The position numbers and the translations under genes are program-made. 64,000 nucleotides of DNA from Ilex aquifolium (taxonomy: Eukaryota > Streptophyta > Magnoliopsida > Aquifoliales > Aquifoliaceae): positions 16,912,951 through 16,976,950 of the forward strand of contig OX637395.1 in NCBI GenBank assembly GCA_951799425.1, given 5' to 3'. Below the pieces are notes generated by a model. The model did no database searches. It had not been told where the DNA came from and worked only from the letters and a program-made list of their open reading frames with translations. How positions within the stretch are numbered: the first letter of the stretch is position 1; the number at the start of each line of letters is the position of its first letter. Positions 33,265 to 46,230 of the stretch are shown piece by piece.

Positions 33265-34745
33265 TGATGAGAGCATAATATTGCATATTTCATGTCTCAT
33301 ATCATTCCGTTTAGCTATGTTAGTTATCTATTTCTTTTATTTAGCTTAGTTTTGTCTTTTTTGGAGAATATTCGTGTTTACAGGAAAACCAATATAAGGG
33401 CGAGGTTTTATACTCATTTTAATACTATGGAAGACTTTGGAAATGAGTTCAGAGATCTAGGATTCGGGCCAAGGGCATTGCAAGAGTAATTGGGAAAAAG
33501 ACCAGTCCTACCGGTTCAACAGTGAGCAGATTCAGTGCTACCAGTAGCTATGAAGACCAACTGGTAGAACCTAAAATAGAAACTTTCCAACTGATTGGTT
33601 GAAGTTTTCCTATCGGTAGGTTAAAGCAGAATCAGTTCTATCAGTTGGTTTATGATTTGCTACCAGTACGAGAAAGCAGTAACTATTCTATCGGTAGGTC
33701 AATTTGTGTTTCCTACCAGTATGTCAATGTTTTCTTCCTGTGAGGACTCCTTTGGAAATTCAATCAGCTGAGATATTCAGAGGTCATGATTGGTGGATAA
33801 ATTAGAAGATATTTAGCAGATATTCGCCTATAAATACTCAAGCCAAGCCAGAGAAGTGGGGATTGCTCCTTAGAGGTTGTTTCATATTTTTTGTTCTTTC
33901 TTCTTCTCCTAGGGTTAGAATTAGGGTTTCTCGTTTCAAGAGTTTTTTCCATTATGTTTATTCCAAGCTCTGTTGTACTTTTAGTTCTTTAATTCTTGCT
34001 AAGCAAATACTTTCAGTTCTCTTTCGTGTAACGATTTACATTATTTGCAATTTAAATCAAAGTAATTTTTTTTACTTGCGATTTCAATTTCAGTTTTATT
34101 TTTCTTTGAAGTATGATTATTTTTTCTTTAATTGCTTTAGTTTTTAATTCCGGTATGAGTGAGTAGTCAATATCCGATTTGATCGGATGAGGGAGCCTCA
34201 TCCGTGAATGGATGTTTTGACCTAACTAGGGTTTTTTTTCAAAGATTAAGTTATTTGGCTGTTTGAATGATTAAAGTTGAAAATACAATTAATATGTATA
34301 TCTTCTTGCTTATCCGTAGACAATTAGTTTTGGCACAGATAATTTTTGAAATCACTACAATCAATGTGAATGTAATTCTTTCAAAATTAGGTCAATCAAC
34401 TTAAATACACCTTTCTCATTTTTAATAGATTTTAGCTGAATACTTTTCTCTTAAGTTTGTTTGAGTACAATCTTAGGTGAGTCATAAAATTAGGTCAAAA
34501 TATATGTTCATGGTGAGATGAACTTTGACGATTAACCGGTCTTTTCTTTAATTGTTATTTCTTAGTTGATAATTACTTCAACTATTTTTCTAAAAACTCA
34601 AAGTTTTTATTTTTATTTGTCTATCACCCTTAGAACCACTTGTTTTCCCTGAGGAGACGACCTCGGTAATCGACCAAGTTACAAAACGATACACTTCCTA
34701 TGCTTGGGAATGATTTTAAGATCAACCCACTTTAGAGGTCAACCA
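33265..34745 (+). repeat. 5' LTR of Athila-like element 1
   Basis: 1,481 bp. Words of the CTACCGGTAGG and CTACCAGT kind occur at 33508-33725, partly decayed, followed by a TATA box (CCTATAAATACTC) at about 33828-33840. The 3' part has the CGATACACTTCC segment near 34690, in the position of the conserved LTR end of the family. Confidence 0.9.
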
Positions 34746-34749
34746 TTTT

Positions 34750-34767
34750 TGGCGCCGTTGTTGGGGA
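34750..34767 (+). promoter_or_regulatory. Primer-binding site, tRNA-Asp type
   Basis: TGGCGCCGTTGTTGGGGA follows the LTR after TTTT. The usual Athila-group site is TGGCGCCGTTGCCGGGGA, complementary to the 3' end of tRNA-Asp; two positions differ (CC to TT). Confidence 0.85.
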
Positions 34768-34909
34768 AGGCATTATTGATTCAAAAGGTGATTCGAACGA
34801 GCATTAGGTAAGTCTTGTGATTTTCATCATGAGCTCAGCTGCGTTCTCCGCTGTACTTTGCTTTTAATTTACTGTTCTTTTTGTTTTAGTTTTATTCTTT
34901 GCATGTGGT

Positions 34910-37560
34910 CATGAGACATCATACCCAATAGACTTGTAGGACTCGACCCCATACACACTTTAGATATCGAAGGGTTAAACAACAATGATTCACACAATGA
35001 GCGGAACGGGGGAAATAACTTTCCACTAGTTCCTCACATTATTCTTGGGAATGTTGGAGATAATTTTCCACCTGCTACTCCTATGAAGATGATGAGAGGA
35101 TACTTGCAACCTACTCGATCTTCTGCACCTTCTTGTATACTTTTGTCGGTGTAGACACAAGCTTTCATTGTTAAACCTGGAATGCACCATCTACTTTCAC
35201 ACTTCCATGGTGTGGATAGGGAAAACCCCTACCTCCATATCAAGGAGTTTGAGGAGGTAGTTAGCACATTCTTTGAGCAAAATATGTGTGAAGAGGTAGC
35301 GAGAATGAAATTATTCCCATTATCTTTGAAAGACAAGGAAAAATCTTTGCTAAACCCTCTTAAGCCCTGAACCATAGCTACTTGGACTGATTTATAGAAA
35401 GAGTTCCTAAAGAAATTTATCTAAGTTCATAGAACAACTGCTTTAAAGAAGCAGATTCAAATTTTTTCTAAAAAATCAAATGAATAGTTCTATGACTATT
35501 GGGAGAGGTTTAAAGATCTCTTATATTTCGTTTCACATCATGGATTTGTTCCTTGGTAGTTGGTGGGTTTCTTTTATGAAGGAATTAGGCCAGCACATCA
35601 CCAATTCATAGACATGATGTGCAATGGCGAGTTTTTGAGCAAATAGCCCGAAGAAGCTCTAGATTACTTTGATAGCTTAGCAGAAAATGCCCAAACTTAG
35701 GGTATTTCTGACCCTCCTGAGCACTCAAAGCAATCTATTCAATCCCAATCTGTCGGAGATGGAAACTATGTTTTAAGAGATCAAGACGAGTTGTTAGCCA
35801 AGATTGTGCATTTGTCTAGAAAAGTGGAAAACTTAGAGGTCTAGAAGGTGAGGTGGTAAGTGTACCTCCAGAGGTGCCTTGCACTATATACAAGTCGGTT
35901 GAGCATTCTGTTAAGGAATGTCCAACCATATTATCTTTTAAAGAGGTGCTCCATGAGCAGGTTAATGTCTTTAATCAGCCAAGGCAACAGTTCTCCTTAC
36001 TGTAACACATACAATCCGGGTTGGCATAGCCACCCAAATTTTAGTTGGAGAAATGATACCTCAGTTCAACCTTCTACCCCTATGTCTTATGCCCCTCCAA
36101 ATCAACAAGTGTCCAGTCTCAGTCAGTCTTCAAGTCCCTAGTCTATGCACCTACCATCACAAGGGTTTATTTACTTGTGGCCTTCTTTGACCGCCTTGAC
36201 ACCTTAATCTCAAGGAACCCCCCCTGTTCCAAAAGTAGGTGGAGACCAAGAGGGCCGAAAAGCCCAAAGGGAAACCTTTCACCACACCACATGATTCTTT
36301 CGCAAAGCGCTCTCTCAGACATTTCCACTCCTACCCCCACAAGGGTTCACTCCCCAAGGGCAAACCAATGTACCTCCTTACCAGACCCCACACAAAAGAA
36401 GTCTTAAGGATGTCATGCATTAGTTCATCTAAAATCAAACTACCATTGACAACTAGACTTTCAACACTTTGAATGATATAAGAACTCAAATGACCAAGTT
36501 AATCAACAATATGAGTGTGCTTCAGTAATAGAAGGGAAATTTACCTGCACAACCCCCAAGAGAATCTGAAGGATCAACATGACATTGAGGGTTCTACTAT
36601 CATAAAAAATAATGAAGAGTAGCTTAAGTCAATTACCACCCTTAGGAGTGGTAAAGAGGTTAACAAAACCATCTTGCCTAAAGTCTCTAAGCCTATAAAT
36701 AAAAAAAAAAGAGACTCAGGACACCTCCAGGGATGGTGAGTCACTTGAGTTGCCCAAAGTTGTTTAATCTGATGATTTAGTATGCCTCATTCCTGCTCCC
36801 TACCCTCACCGTTTAAAGATACCTACTAAACAAGTTAATCATGTTGAAATTCTTGACTTGTTTAAGCAGATAAAAATTAACATTCCTTTACTTGATGACA
36901 TGTGATACGTGTCGTCTTATGCAAAGTTCTTAAAGGATCTATGCACTATGAAAATGAAATTAAATATCCAGGAAAGGCATTTTTGACAGAGCAGTTAAGT
37001 ACTATCATATGAACCGATACTCCACCCAAATACAAAGGTCCCAGCTATCCCACCATTTCTATTACCATTGGGGACTGTCGGGTTGAACAAGAACATTTAG
37101 ACTAGGATGCGAGTGTGAATATTTTGTCCTTCTCGGTTTACAATTAGTTCAGCTTGGGAGAGTTGAAGCCCACTTCAATCACTCCCCAGCTTACAAACTA
37201 GAGCGTGAAGATACCAAGAGAGATAGTAAAAGATGTATTGGTTCAGGTGGATAAGTTCTACTTCCTTGTTGATTTCATAGTTCTTGACACTGCACCTATT
37301 TCTAATCCTGCTGCATAGATTCCCATAATTTTAGGACGCCCATTCCTTGCCACATCAAATGCGTTGATAAATTGTAGAAGTGGTGTCATGAAATGTTCTT
37401 TTGAGTATACGACTATTGAATTTAATATTTTTCATGTAGTAAAGAAACCAGGTGGTGATGGAGAGTTTTGTGAGATATATGAAGTTGATGAGTTTGTAGA
37501 GAAAAAGTTCAATCATTCTGTTTGCTTTGGCCCTTTGCAAGCTTGTCGGATTAATTAATG
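34910..37560 (+). pseudogene. Athila-like gag and protease, disrupted
   Basis: Gag begins in the 34910-35190 region; the core is at 35182-35700 (HFHGVDRENPYLHIKEFEEV, broken by several stops), with a zinc-knuckle-like CNTYNPGWHSHPNFSW at about 36000-36050. Protease lies at 37080-37560 (ILGRPFLATSNALINCRSGV; RVEQEHLD then a stop next to the DASVN active-site region). The sequence passes straight from protease to the accessory region at about 37565, so the rest of pol is deleted. There are many stop codons and frameshifts. Confidence 0.8.
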
Positions 37561-37564
37561 TACT

Positions 37565-39954
37565 TGATGAAGAGAGTCTGAGTCTATTTTTTTTTTCTTA
37601 TGTGATGGAGCTAAATCCCAAGTGGATTCAGGTGTTGGGCTATTGGAGCCCAGATGATCCATTTCAATCAAACAACCCTTGTGTATAGTAGATTAGTTAG
37701 ATAGCTTCTTTTTGTTCTTTTTCGTTAGTTTTACTTCTTTGTTTTATATGCTCATTTTTTTTATTTGCTCGATTTTGCAGTTAGTTTTATTTAGAAGCTT
37801 CTTTCCAAGTGTTTTCTTTTCCTTATTTTTTTCATTTTTATCATTGCATTATCAATATTGTATTGAGGACAATGCAGATTTTAAGTTGGGGGTGAGGGTT
37901 ACACCACTGTTTGGTTTCTATTTTTGTTTTCTTTTAGTTTTACTAGTTTTTAGTGAAAATTTTGAAAAATTTTGAACAAATATGTCTATCTGGATGATAT
38001 TTGTTTTTCCTTAAGAGCTGTGAAAGTTTAGATTTGCTTTTATTTGATACTCAAATTGTTTGCATGTTGTTACTCTATAGACTTTTATTCTATGCTTGAG
38101 TATCATAGTTATGCTTGAATTTGAAACTCAAATTTTGTTCACTGTAAGCATGTAATTTTTGTGGTTTATTGGATGAGATTTATGTTTTGTAAAAGCTTGA
38201 CATCTATAATATAGATGCATGTATAAACCCTGTCAGTCTTGTGCTTATCATTCTTGGAGGGTTATAATACAATTACTCAAATGATAGTCATTTCAAATCC
38301 GTTGTTTTTCAATAATCTTACTATTTTAGTTTTGGTTAGGAGCATATGAGTGATTAGTTAGTTATATTTCAATAATAAACAACACTTTTCCATGATTTCT
38401 GAGAGATGATTTTAGACCATTTTTTAACTTTATTTGAGCCTTAAACCAGTTCTTTCATTTCATTGTCTTTAGAATCTGTGAATGAGCCATGATAAATTTT
38501 CGTTTCTTTACCACAAATAATAGCCAAGCCGAGCATAAAAAGATATATACCTTACCTTGGTTATCCCTAGATTTGTATCCACTTGATATATGTTCGGGAA
38601 TTGTGGTGAAATATTCAATCAAGAATGAATGAAAAAGAAGGTCGATGAAGAGAAAAAAAAATAAGAAATTAGAAAAGTTTGAAAGAGTTGAAAAAAAAAA
38701 TTGTGCTGAAATGTGAAAGAATATCGAGGGCGAAAGCCAAAGGGTATGAAGAAAGAATGAAGGGTATAATTTTTTATATTGTATCAAAAGAAGAATGCAA
38801 GTGTTGAATATAGAATTTGTTTATGGGATAACTTCTTTTGAATCCTTAATTTCCTTCATTTCTTAAACCTTCACCCAAGGCCCCGTTACAACCAAATAAA
38901 ACTCTATTTGACTCCTAAGAGATATACCAACTGCATTGCTTTTATGTCTTTTAACATTTTTTCATGAGATTATGTCAAGGTAATTTCATTTGACTTGTGC
39001 TCTTTATTCCTGAGACATATGTGAGTGTCATTTGTTTTGACTGCATAATTTTCGATCCTCACATATACTTATGAGCGAAATAGTCACTATAGTCAAAGAA
39101 TTATTTTCTGAGTGTGAAAACCTTGGTGAGATTGGCATTAAAACTAGCATTGGATAGCAAATAGTAATATGAATTTTGTTTGATAAATCTCTTGAGTTAC
39201 ATGATCATATCACACACACACACACGAGTTTTGGACGCTAACATAATTGTGAATATTCTTGCATAGCCTTTAAGCCTATAGTAGAGTCATGTGCAAATTA
39301 ATTTTGAGTAGATGTGGTGTGTCTCTAGTTCATGGTGATTAGAAAATAATAAATTGAATTTTGAATAGATGAATTGAAGTTTTATCTTCTCTAAAAACCT
39401 TCACGAGACAACATTCGTCTTCTAGGGGTAACCTAAGGGTTGAACGACTTGTTGCATATGCTAAATGCAATCGTGTTGCCCACGAAAGTGATTATGTGTT
39501 TTAATTTCATTGTTATATTTATTAGGTTGTTTTATTATGCTTTAAATTCATTTGCATTATATATGTTCTTTTGTGAAATAAATTGCATTGCATATACTCT
39601 AAAATTTTTGGCACATATGGAATATGATTAAAGACTTGTATGGGTATATTTTTGAGTCTTAGTATTTAGATTTTTAGCTAGTTTTAATTTTTTTTTTAAA
39701 AGAAAAAAAATTCAGAAATTTTTGAACTTTTGTTCAGAGCTACCGGTTGGTCGAATTGTGCTTCCTACCGGTAGAACTTTGTTCGGTCCGAAAATTTTAA
39801 AAGTGGAATCATAATGGTTATTTCATTTCATTCTTGCAAAATCAAAAGACCCAAGCTCTTAAACCCTCTCTAAAAGTTCCAAGAAAACCCTAACCTAAGC
39901 TCCAAATCACTCCTTATCTTCAATCCATCTTGATTTCTTGCTTGATTTTCAGAA
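37565..39954 (+). other. 3' internal non-coding region of Athila-like element 1
   Basis: This region holds the GAGGACAATGCAGATTTTAA and GTTGGGGGTGAGG phrases near 37865, AT-rich sequence with poly-A tracts, a short CA repeat at 39211-39225, and the GTTGCATATGCTAAATGCAA phrase at 39451 that recurs at 56113 and, inverted, near 340. At 39738-39778 two ACCGGT words (GCTACCGGTTGG, CTACCGGTAG) precede a CT-rich leader and the accessory ORF. No gene is supported before 39955. Confidence 0.6.
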
Positions 39955-41283
39955 ATGGCATTGAGACAAGTGAACCTACCGGTTGATCAATCATGGGTGT
40001 CTTGGATTTTTGGCTTGATATCTTTACCTCTATGATATATGTGGTGGTTATGGGCATGACTAGGACTACGAGTGGCCAAGGGAAAGCTCAGGCCAAGGCC
40101 AAGGGTTCAGCTAGTGGCAAGGGTTTTAGATTAGGGAAAGAGCAAGACGCCAATGGTGGTTTCTGAGCATGAGCCTCCTGTGCCCAATAAAAGGAAGAAA
40201 TCCGGGTACAAGGATACCACTGAGATGAGTGGAGTGATGTGCGAGCGGATGATCGATGTAGGAAGTTTGGGAAAGAGCACAACTGTGAAGAAGGTTTTGG
40301 ATTATGGGCTTAAATTCTTTTTCAAGCTAGTTGAGGCTATATTTTTTCCTTTTGTCATGAGTTCTACACGGGCTTGACTATAGTTGGTAATGATTTGCAG
40401 ATTTTGAGGACCACTATTCGTGATAAGGTGATAGAGGTCACTCCTGTAAAGATAGCCAAGTATCTAGGCTACAAGAGTTTTGACCCCTCAGAGATTGACT
40501 ACCCTCACTCTGGTTTTATGCTGAAGGAGGTTAATGCATATGCTGCAGAGATGTACACCCGACCTAAGTAGTTTAGGGGTACTTTTGTGCATAACCATCT
40601 GGATGTCGAGCATAGGATGATGAACAATATCCTTAACTACAATGTATATCCCAAGGATTCAGAGAAGCAACCTAATATGCCTAAGATTGTTCTTTTATCA
40701 CAGATTATGGCAGGGTCGAGGATTGACATAACCCTGATGATTTATGGTGTGTTGAGAGACTATTATACGACGAGGAAGCCGAATGAGAACATGCCCCTTG
40801 GTAGTATGGTTACCAAGTTTTGTTTGGGAGCTAGGGTGGAGTGAGAGGAAGAGCTCCACTATGTCCAAGGCTGGTGGTTCTGCGAGTAGAGGCAAGAATG
40901 CTACTTATACTGTTGCTCACACTGAGACTACTCGTACCTCTCGAGCTACTGTGCATCAGAGAGTTAGTAAGTTGGAGGAGAGGCTAAGAGACATATAGAG
41001 TGATGTCTGGGTGATAATAAGATCTTAGGGTAGGTTGGAGACGAAGGCAGACACTTGTATGAGGATTTTGAGGAGACTCTTTGAGGGTGCTTTCCCAGGA
41101 GAGACACTTCTAGGGGGGACTCCGGCACTTACGTATGCACCTCCTACTACTGATGAGAGATGATCTGCACCGATTGTTGCAACAACTCTTAGTGTGATGT
41201 TGCAGAGTAGTAGTGGTGAGTATGGTATAGAAGAGGAGGAGGATGAGGTTGATGATAAGGGGGATGCTTCAAATTCTGAGTGA
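39955..41283 (+). pseudogene. Accessory (env-position) ORF of Athila-like element 1
   Basis: ATG 39955 opens a frame broken by several stops and at least one frameshift near 40355-40375, where reading passes from FFKLVEAIFFPF to FYTGLTIVGND. Other parts are RDKVIEVTPVKIAKYLGY, YAAEMYTRPK, LDVEHRMMNNILNYN and PNENMPLGSMVTKF. The end is acidic (DDKGDASNSE). It resembles the putative plant transposon protein family (Transposase_32, from memory) found downstream of pol in Athila-type elements, as does the better preserved ORF at 53271-54083. Function unknown. Confidence 0.65.
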
Positions 41284-41623
41284 CTTGATCTAGGATCCCA
41301 CTTTTTATGACTTTTATGTTTTTCTTTTGATTTTTCTTAGTTTTTAGAAGAACTTTAGGATGCTTCTTTATAGGTAGTAATAGCCTAGTAGAAAAACCTT
41401 AGGTAGTAAGGCTATTACATTTTGATTTTTATACCCAAAGGCATAACACACACACACACACATATATATATATGAAGTCTTTTTTATTCCAGATGTGTGC
41501 CTTAACTTCTTTGAGCATATGCATTTCAATTTGATTCTGCTTGTTATATTATGGATTATGCTTTGGTAATATTAGGATTTTTATTTTGTTTCTCTTTAGT
41601 TTGCTAAGGGACTAGCAAAACCT

Positions 41624-41642
41624 AAGTTTGGGGGTGGGGGTG
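41624..41642 (+). promoter_or_regulatory. Polypurine tract of Athila-like element 1
   Basis: AAGTTTGGGGGTGGGGGTG lies directly before the 3' LTR start, the expected position for second-strand priming. Just upstream, at about 41447-41473, a CA/TA microsatellite is present. Confidence 0.8.
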
Positions 41643-43139
41643 TGATGAGAGCATAATATTGCATATTTCATGTCTCATATCATTCATCTTAGCTATCTTA
41701 TTTATCTATTTCCTTTGTTTTAGCTTAATTTTGTCTTTTATGGAGAATATTCGTGTTTGCAGGTAAATCAATATAAGAGTGAGGTTTTATACTCATTTTA
41801 ATGCTATAGAAGACTTTGGGAATGAGTTCAGACATCCCAGAGTTGGGCCAAGGGCATTACAAGCGTAATTGGGAAAAAGACCAGTCCTACCTATTCAACA
41901 GTGACCAAATTCAGTGCTACTAGTAGCTGTGAAGACCTACCGGTAGAACCTAAAATAGAAACTTTCCTACCGGTTGGTTGATGTTTTCCTACTGGTAGGT
42001 TGAAGCAGAATAAGTTCTGCCGGTTGGTTTATGATTTGCTACCAGCAGGAGAAAATAGTAATTTTCCTACCGGTAGGTCAATTTGTGTTTCCTTCCAATA
42101 GGTCAGTGTTTATTCCTACGAAGGCTCCTTTAGAAAGTCAATCAGCTAAGATTTTCAGAGGTCGTGATTGGTGGATAAATTAGAAGATATTCAGCAGATA
42201 TTCACCTAGAAATACCCAAGCCAAGCTAGAGGAGGGGGGGGGGGGGGGATCTCTTCTTGGACATTGTTTCATATTTTTCGTTCTTTCTTCTTCTCCTAGG
42301 GTTAGAATTAGGGTTCTCACTTTTCAAGAGTTTTTTCCATTGTGTTGATTCCAAGCTCTGTTCTACTTTTAGTTCTTCAATTCTTGCAAGGCGAATACTT
42401 TCAGTTCTCTTTCATGCAATGATTTACATTATTTGCAATTCAATTCAAGGTAATTTCTTTTGCTTGCGATTTCAATTTCAGTTCTATTTTTCTTTGAAGT
42501 ATGACTACATTTTCTTTAATTGCTTTAGTTTTTAATTCCACTATGAGTGAGTAGTCGATATCCGGTTTGATCAGATGAGGGAGTCTCATCCGTGAATGGG
42601 TGTTTTGACCTAACTAGGGTTTTTTTTTCAAAGATTAAATTATTCGGTTGTTTGAATGATTAAATTTAAAAACACAATTGATGTGTTTTTTTTTTTTGTT
42701 TATCGATAGACAATTAGTTTTGATACGGATAATTCTTGTAATCATTGTAATCAACGCGAATGTAATTCTTTCAAAATTAGGTCAATCAACTTAAATACAT
42801 CTTTATCATTTTTAATGGATTTTAGTTGAATATTTTTTGCTTAAGTGTGTTTGAGTACAATCTTTAGTGAGTTATAAAATTAGTTCAAAATATTTGTTCA
42901 TGGTGAGATGAACTTTGACGATTAACCGGTCTTTTATTTAATTGTTATTTCTTAGTTGATAATTCCTTCAACCATTTTTCTAAAAATTCAGAGTTTTTAT
43001 TTTTATTTGCCTATCACCTTTTGAACCACTTATTTTTCTTGAAGAGACGACCTTGGTAATCAACCGAATTACGAAACGATACACTTCCTGTGCTTGGGAA
43101 CAAACAATTTTAAGATCAATCAACTTTAGAGTTCAAGCA
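41643..43139 (+). repeat. 3' LTR of Athila-like element 1
   Basis: 1,497 bp, aligning end to end with the 5' LTR but with visible divergence. The words are better preserved here (CTACCGGTAG, CTACCGGTTGG at 41936-42085). A run of 15 G lies at about 42234-42248. It ends GTTCAAGCA before GCAGG. Confidence 0.9.
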
Positions 43140-43144
43140 GCAGG

Positions 43145-45600
43145 TGCTGCACATGTAACTCCTTGGTAGCACTATATATAAGAATGACGTCGAAATAAAT
43201 GACGACAAAACTGGCAATGAACGGATGAAGGATCTGATTCATAACTCTCATGAGAGTACTAGAAGCATTAGGAAGGCCAAAAGGCCTAACAAGCCATTCA
43301 TACAACCTCTCACGCACCTTAAAAGCTATCTTCCACTCATCTCTAGGTCGAATCCAAATCTAATGGTACCCACTTTTAAGATCAATCTTTGTGAACACCC
43401 TTGCTCCACTCAACTGGTCTAACAAATCCTCCAACCTGGGAATGAGGAATCTATAATGAACAGTGATCTTGTTAATTGCTCTACTGTCAACACAAATCCT
43501 CCAGGTACCATCTTTCTTTTGTTGTGAGCAAAGTCAACACTACACACAAAGACTGCAAGTCTCCTTGATGCTCCCCTTGCCTAAAAGCTCCTCTACTTGC
43601 CTGCGAAGGTCTTCATTTTACTTATGGGTCATCCAATAATGTGGTCTGTTGAGCAAGTTAGTGCCATGAACTAGATCAATTTGATGTTGAATATCGCAAG
43701 GGAGGTAACTCATCCGACAAATCATCCGGGAAGGCATCCTAAAATTCTTCAAGTAGAGGTTAAAGTCCATCAAGAACAAAAACTCCGCTAGTCTGCTCCT
43801 TGCAAACAAACACGTAAACAGCTCTGGATTCAGACATCTCCTCTTCAAACTAGGCCATGGACAATAAATTAGAAGTTCCCCCAAATGGTGACTTTGGGAA
43901 ACATCTCTACTAGGTAACATAACTATCTTCACATTATTAAACAAGAAACTGTAAGTGTTCCCCCTCCCATCACGCCTGACAGATTGACTAAATTGCCATG
44001 GTTTGCCTAGCAGAAGGTGACACACATCCATGGTAATCACATCGCACCATATCTTATCCTTATATTGTGAACCAGTGGAACATGAGACTAAACATTGTTT
44101 GGAAACGGTTACCTTGCTACCTTCTTGAGCCATGCCAATTTATATTGTTTGGGGTGTTACTCTGTGGGTAGGCCCAATTTCAAGACACACTCTTCTGCCG
44201 CCACATTCTCACATTTGCCAAAGTAAATAACTAGGTGATGGACTTTTCTGCCTATGGTTCACATAGAATGGAATATATTATTCCACAGATACTCCTTCCC
44301 ATCCTCAACTCGAGGGGTCAAGCATACTCGCCAAACTACCAGTAATGGCCCCTTCTCTCTTTCTACATGCTTTTCTAAAATATTCTCATCTTAAGTATCG
44401 TCATATATGGTTAATAGATCATACTCCATGCAAGGCTCGCCCTGGATATCCTCACCATCTGTGAATAGATTTTTCCCAGGCTTAACTCATTTCCTATAAT
44501 CCGTAATCCTATGGCTTATCTTCTTTCCAGCTATCTGTCATGCTATCTCCTATGGCTTGTCTCACTACACTTGAAGAATTTCATATTATTAGTTACCCCT
44601 GCCCATCGTATGATTGGCCTAACCACTCTTGGCTGCCTACTAGTGTTACTTATGAGTGGGAGTAGTGTTCCTTGCTATTGTAAAGCATGGTAGGGCGACT
44701 AGACCTTATCGAATTGTCTCCCCGACGAGCAGAAGGAATACTTATTGTTTCCCCCAACTTTTTGACTCAATTCCAATTAGAGGGCAAGCTAGTAAGCCTC
44801 AGACACAGAATAATGGACGAATGGGTTTTAGGGTATCCTAAATTTGAGGTCACAAACCTCCAATATAACGTGAAACCAATTGGTTATCCATCCTTATCAG
44901 GTCATTGCGTGCTACTAATCGATGAAACTCAGTAATGTATTCAATCATAAATTGATTCTCTTGCCATAAATTTTGTAAGATTTGGTATAGCACCCTCGTG
45001 TAATTATGCGGTAGAAAGGTCTCTCACGTATACTTCTTCAGTTTGTCCCACATATAAATATATATATATATATAAATATATATATATATTATTTTTCCCT
45101 TTCCTTTGATGAATCTTCTTAGAGTGCTACTATCATGCAACGGCTCCTGCGTGAAATCTCGTTGCTACTAGTGGACTTTCTTATCCTCAGTTACCTGTTT
45201 AAACTCCAAAATTTCCTCAACTGCGTGAATCCAATCAAGGAATTCTTCAAGTTATACACTTCCTTAAAATTAGGTAGGTCAATATTCAATCCAGACTCCC
45301 ACTACCAGGAATTGGTTTCTAGCTTGGAAACCCATCTTTCCCTAACCCTGGGTGGATACCCAGCAAAAGCTTATCATCATTGTGCACCAAACACTCTCCC
45401 TCCTCCTTCACCCATCGTGGATTATGGAGTTGCCACTACGGTTGTGCTTGTTGTTGTTGTTGCTGTTGTGCTTAAGCAATGGCAATTAGGGAATGTCACT
45501 ATTTAGGCTAACGCATCAAACTACTGTTGCATCCTCACGTCTTTCATGTTTATCTCGACCTCATAGATCTCCTTTATAGGTCGTCTTCTTGATGGCATAG
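43145..45600 (-). pseudogene. Gypsy unit B: RT, protease and gag remnants
   Basis: Continues unit B from 33259. RT piece 43317-43126 has [15 protein letters not shown] and YFDVILIYS, where the second catalytic Asp of YFDD is Val. The RT entry (43430-43630) is broken. Protease 44133-43618 carries VSKQCLVSCSTGSQYKDKIW and CHLLLGKPW. Gag remnants run 44300-45560 with a TA microsatellite at 45053-45090. The gag start is the ATG near 45598 (MPSRRRPIKEIYEVEI), after which a stop follows within 30 codons. Confidence 0.75.
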
Positions 45601-45617
45601 TGACAGAAATGTAATTG

Positions 45618-45630
45618 GGCTCAGATACCA
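45618..45630 (-). promoter_or_regulatory. Primer-binding site of gypsy unit B (tRNA-iMet type)
   Basis: On the minus strand TGGTATCTGAGCC lies two bases after the LTR end (TACATCA at 45633). The standard initiator-Met primer site is TGGTATCAGAGCC, one base different. This fits chromovirus-type gypsy elements. Confidence 0.75.
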
Positions 45631-45632
45631 AC

Positions 45633-46230
45633 TGATGTAGGAAACGTGTAAAAATATGGGTATTACGAAGAAGAAAGGGGCTGAGAAATATAATAAAACT
45701 AAACCATTGGATTGCGTACAAATACCGATTTAGAATTCTACTTTAGGACTATTGATTCACACAGAATAGCAATCTTAAAGGATTCAATAGATTTGCTGAT
45801 TTCTAAGACTATCAGAAGAATTGGAAGGGTTACAAGAGTATAAAAAGTACTAAAACCCTAAAACCAATTAAGAAATAACAAAACATGTTCTAGTTATCAC
45901 TAATCAAGTAATTAGGCCATTATTACAATTTTTTCCAAAAAAAGCAAAGTTTTAAACTAATCATATGGCTAAAAAATACAAGTCACCCAAATTAAGAAAA
46001 AATTGACTACAGTCAATTCTGACTTAAGATGGTGTAGTTATTCAATTATGAAAAATTACCAAAAATGACAAAAATGTAGTTTTTAAGCCCTAAACGAATG
46101 AATTTGCCTAAAATCCGCCCTGATTGGAAATAGGTGATTTTAAACCTATGTATGTGGAAGTGGCTCCGAGAAAGTCAACTGATTAACCAGCCCGACCTGT
46201 ACCTATATCAATCGCAGCAATCCAATTTTT
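45633..46230 (-). repeat. LTR between gypsy units B and C
   Basis: The 3' boundary is fixed by the primer site at 45618-45630. The other boundary is approximate; the integrase end of unit C begins near 46240. Part of it (46020-46230) recurs at 31160-31430 between units A and B. So a single LTR-like stretch separates consecutive units, as in head-to-tail tandem elements that share LTRs. Confidence 0.6.

Larger units (their letters stand above)
33265..43139 (+). mobile_element. Athila-like element 1 lacking RT and integrase (TSD GCAGG)
   Basis: The element has LTRs 33265-34745 and 41643-43139, both starting TGATGAGAGC and ending in CA, and is flanked by GCAGG at 33260-33264 and 43140-43144. 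The flanks join to a continuous pol sequence seen intact in units A and C. Internal order: primer site, gag, protease, then directly the 3' non-coding region, an accessory ORF and a polypurine tract. No reverse transcriptase, RNase H or integrase remains, so it is non-autonomous. Gag phrases (NTYNPGWHSHPNFSW, ENPYLHIKEFEEV) and protease phrases (LGRPFLATSNALIN) are Athila-type. Length 9,875 bp. Confidence 0.93.

Noticed and set aside
37712..37975. Hydrophobic frame resembling a membrane protein
   Set aside because: It is composed of T-rich non-coding sequence before the GTTGGGGGTGAGG phrase of Athila-like element 1, a region that is non-coding in the related element 3 too.
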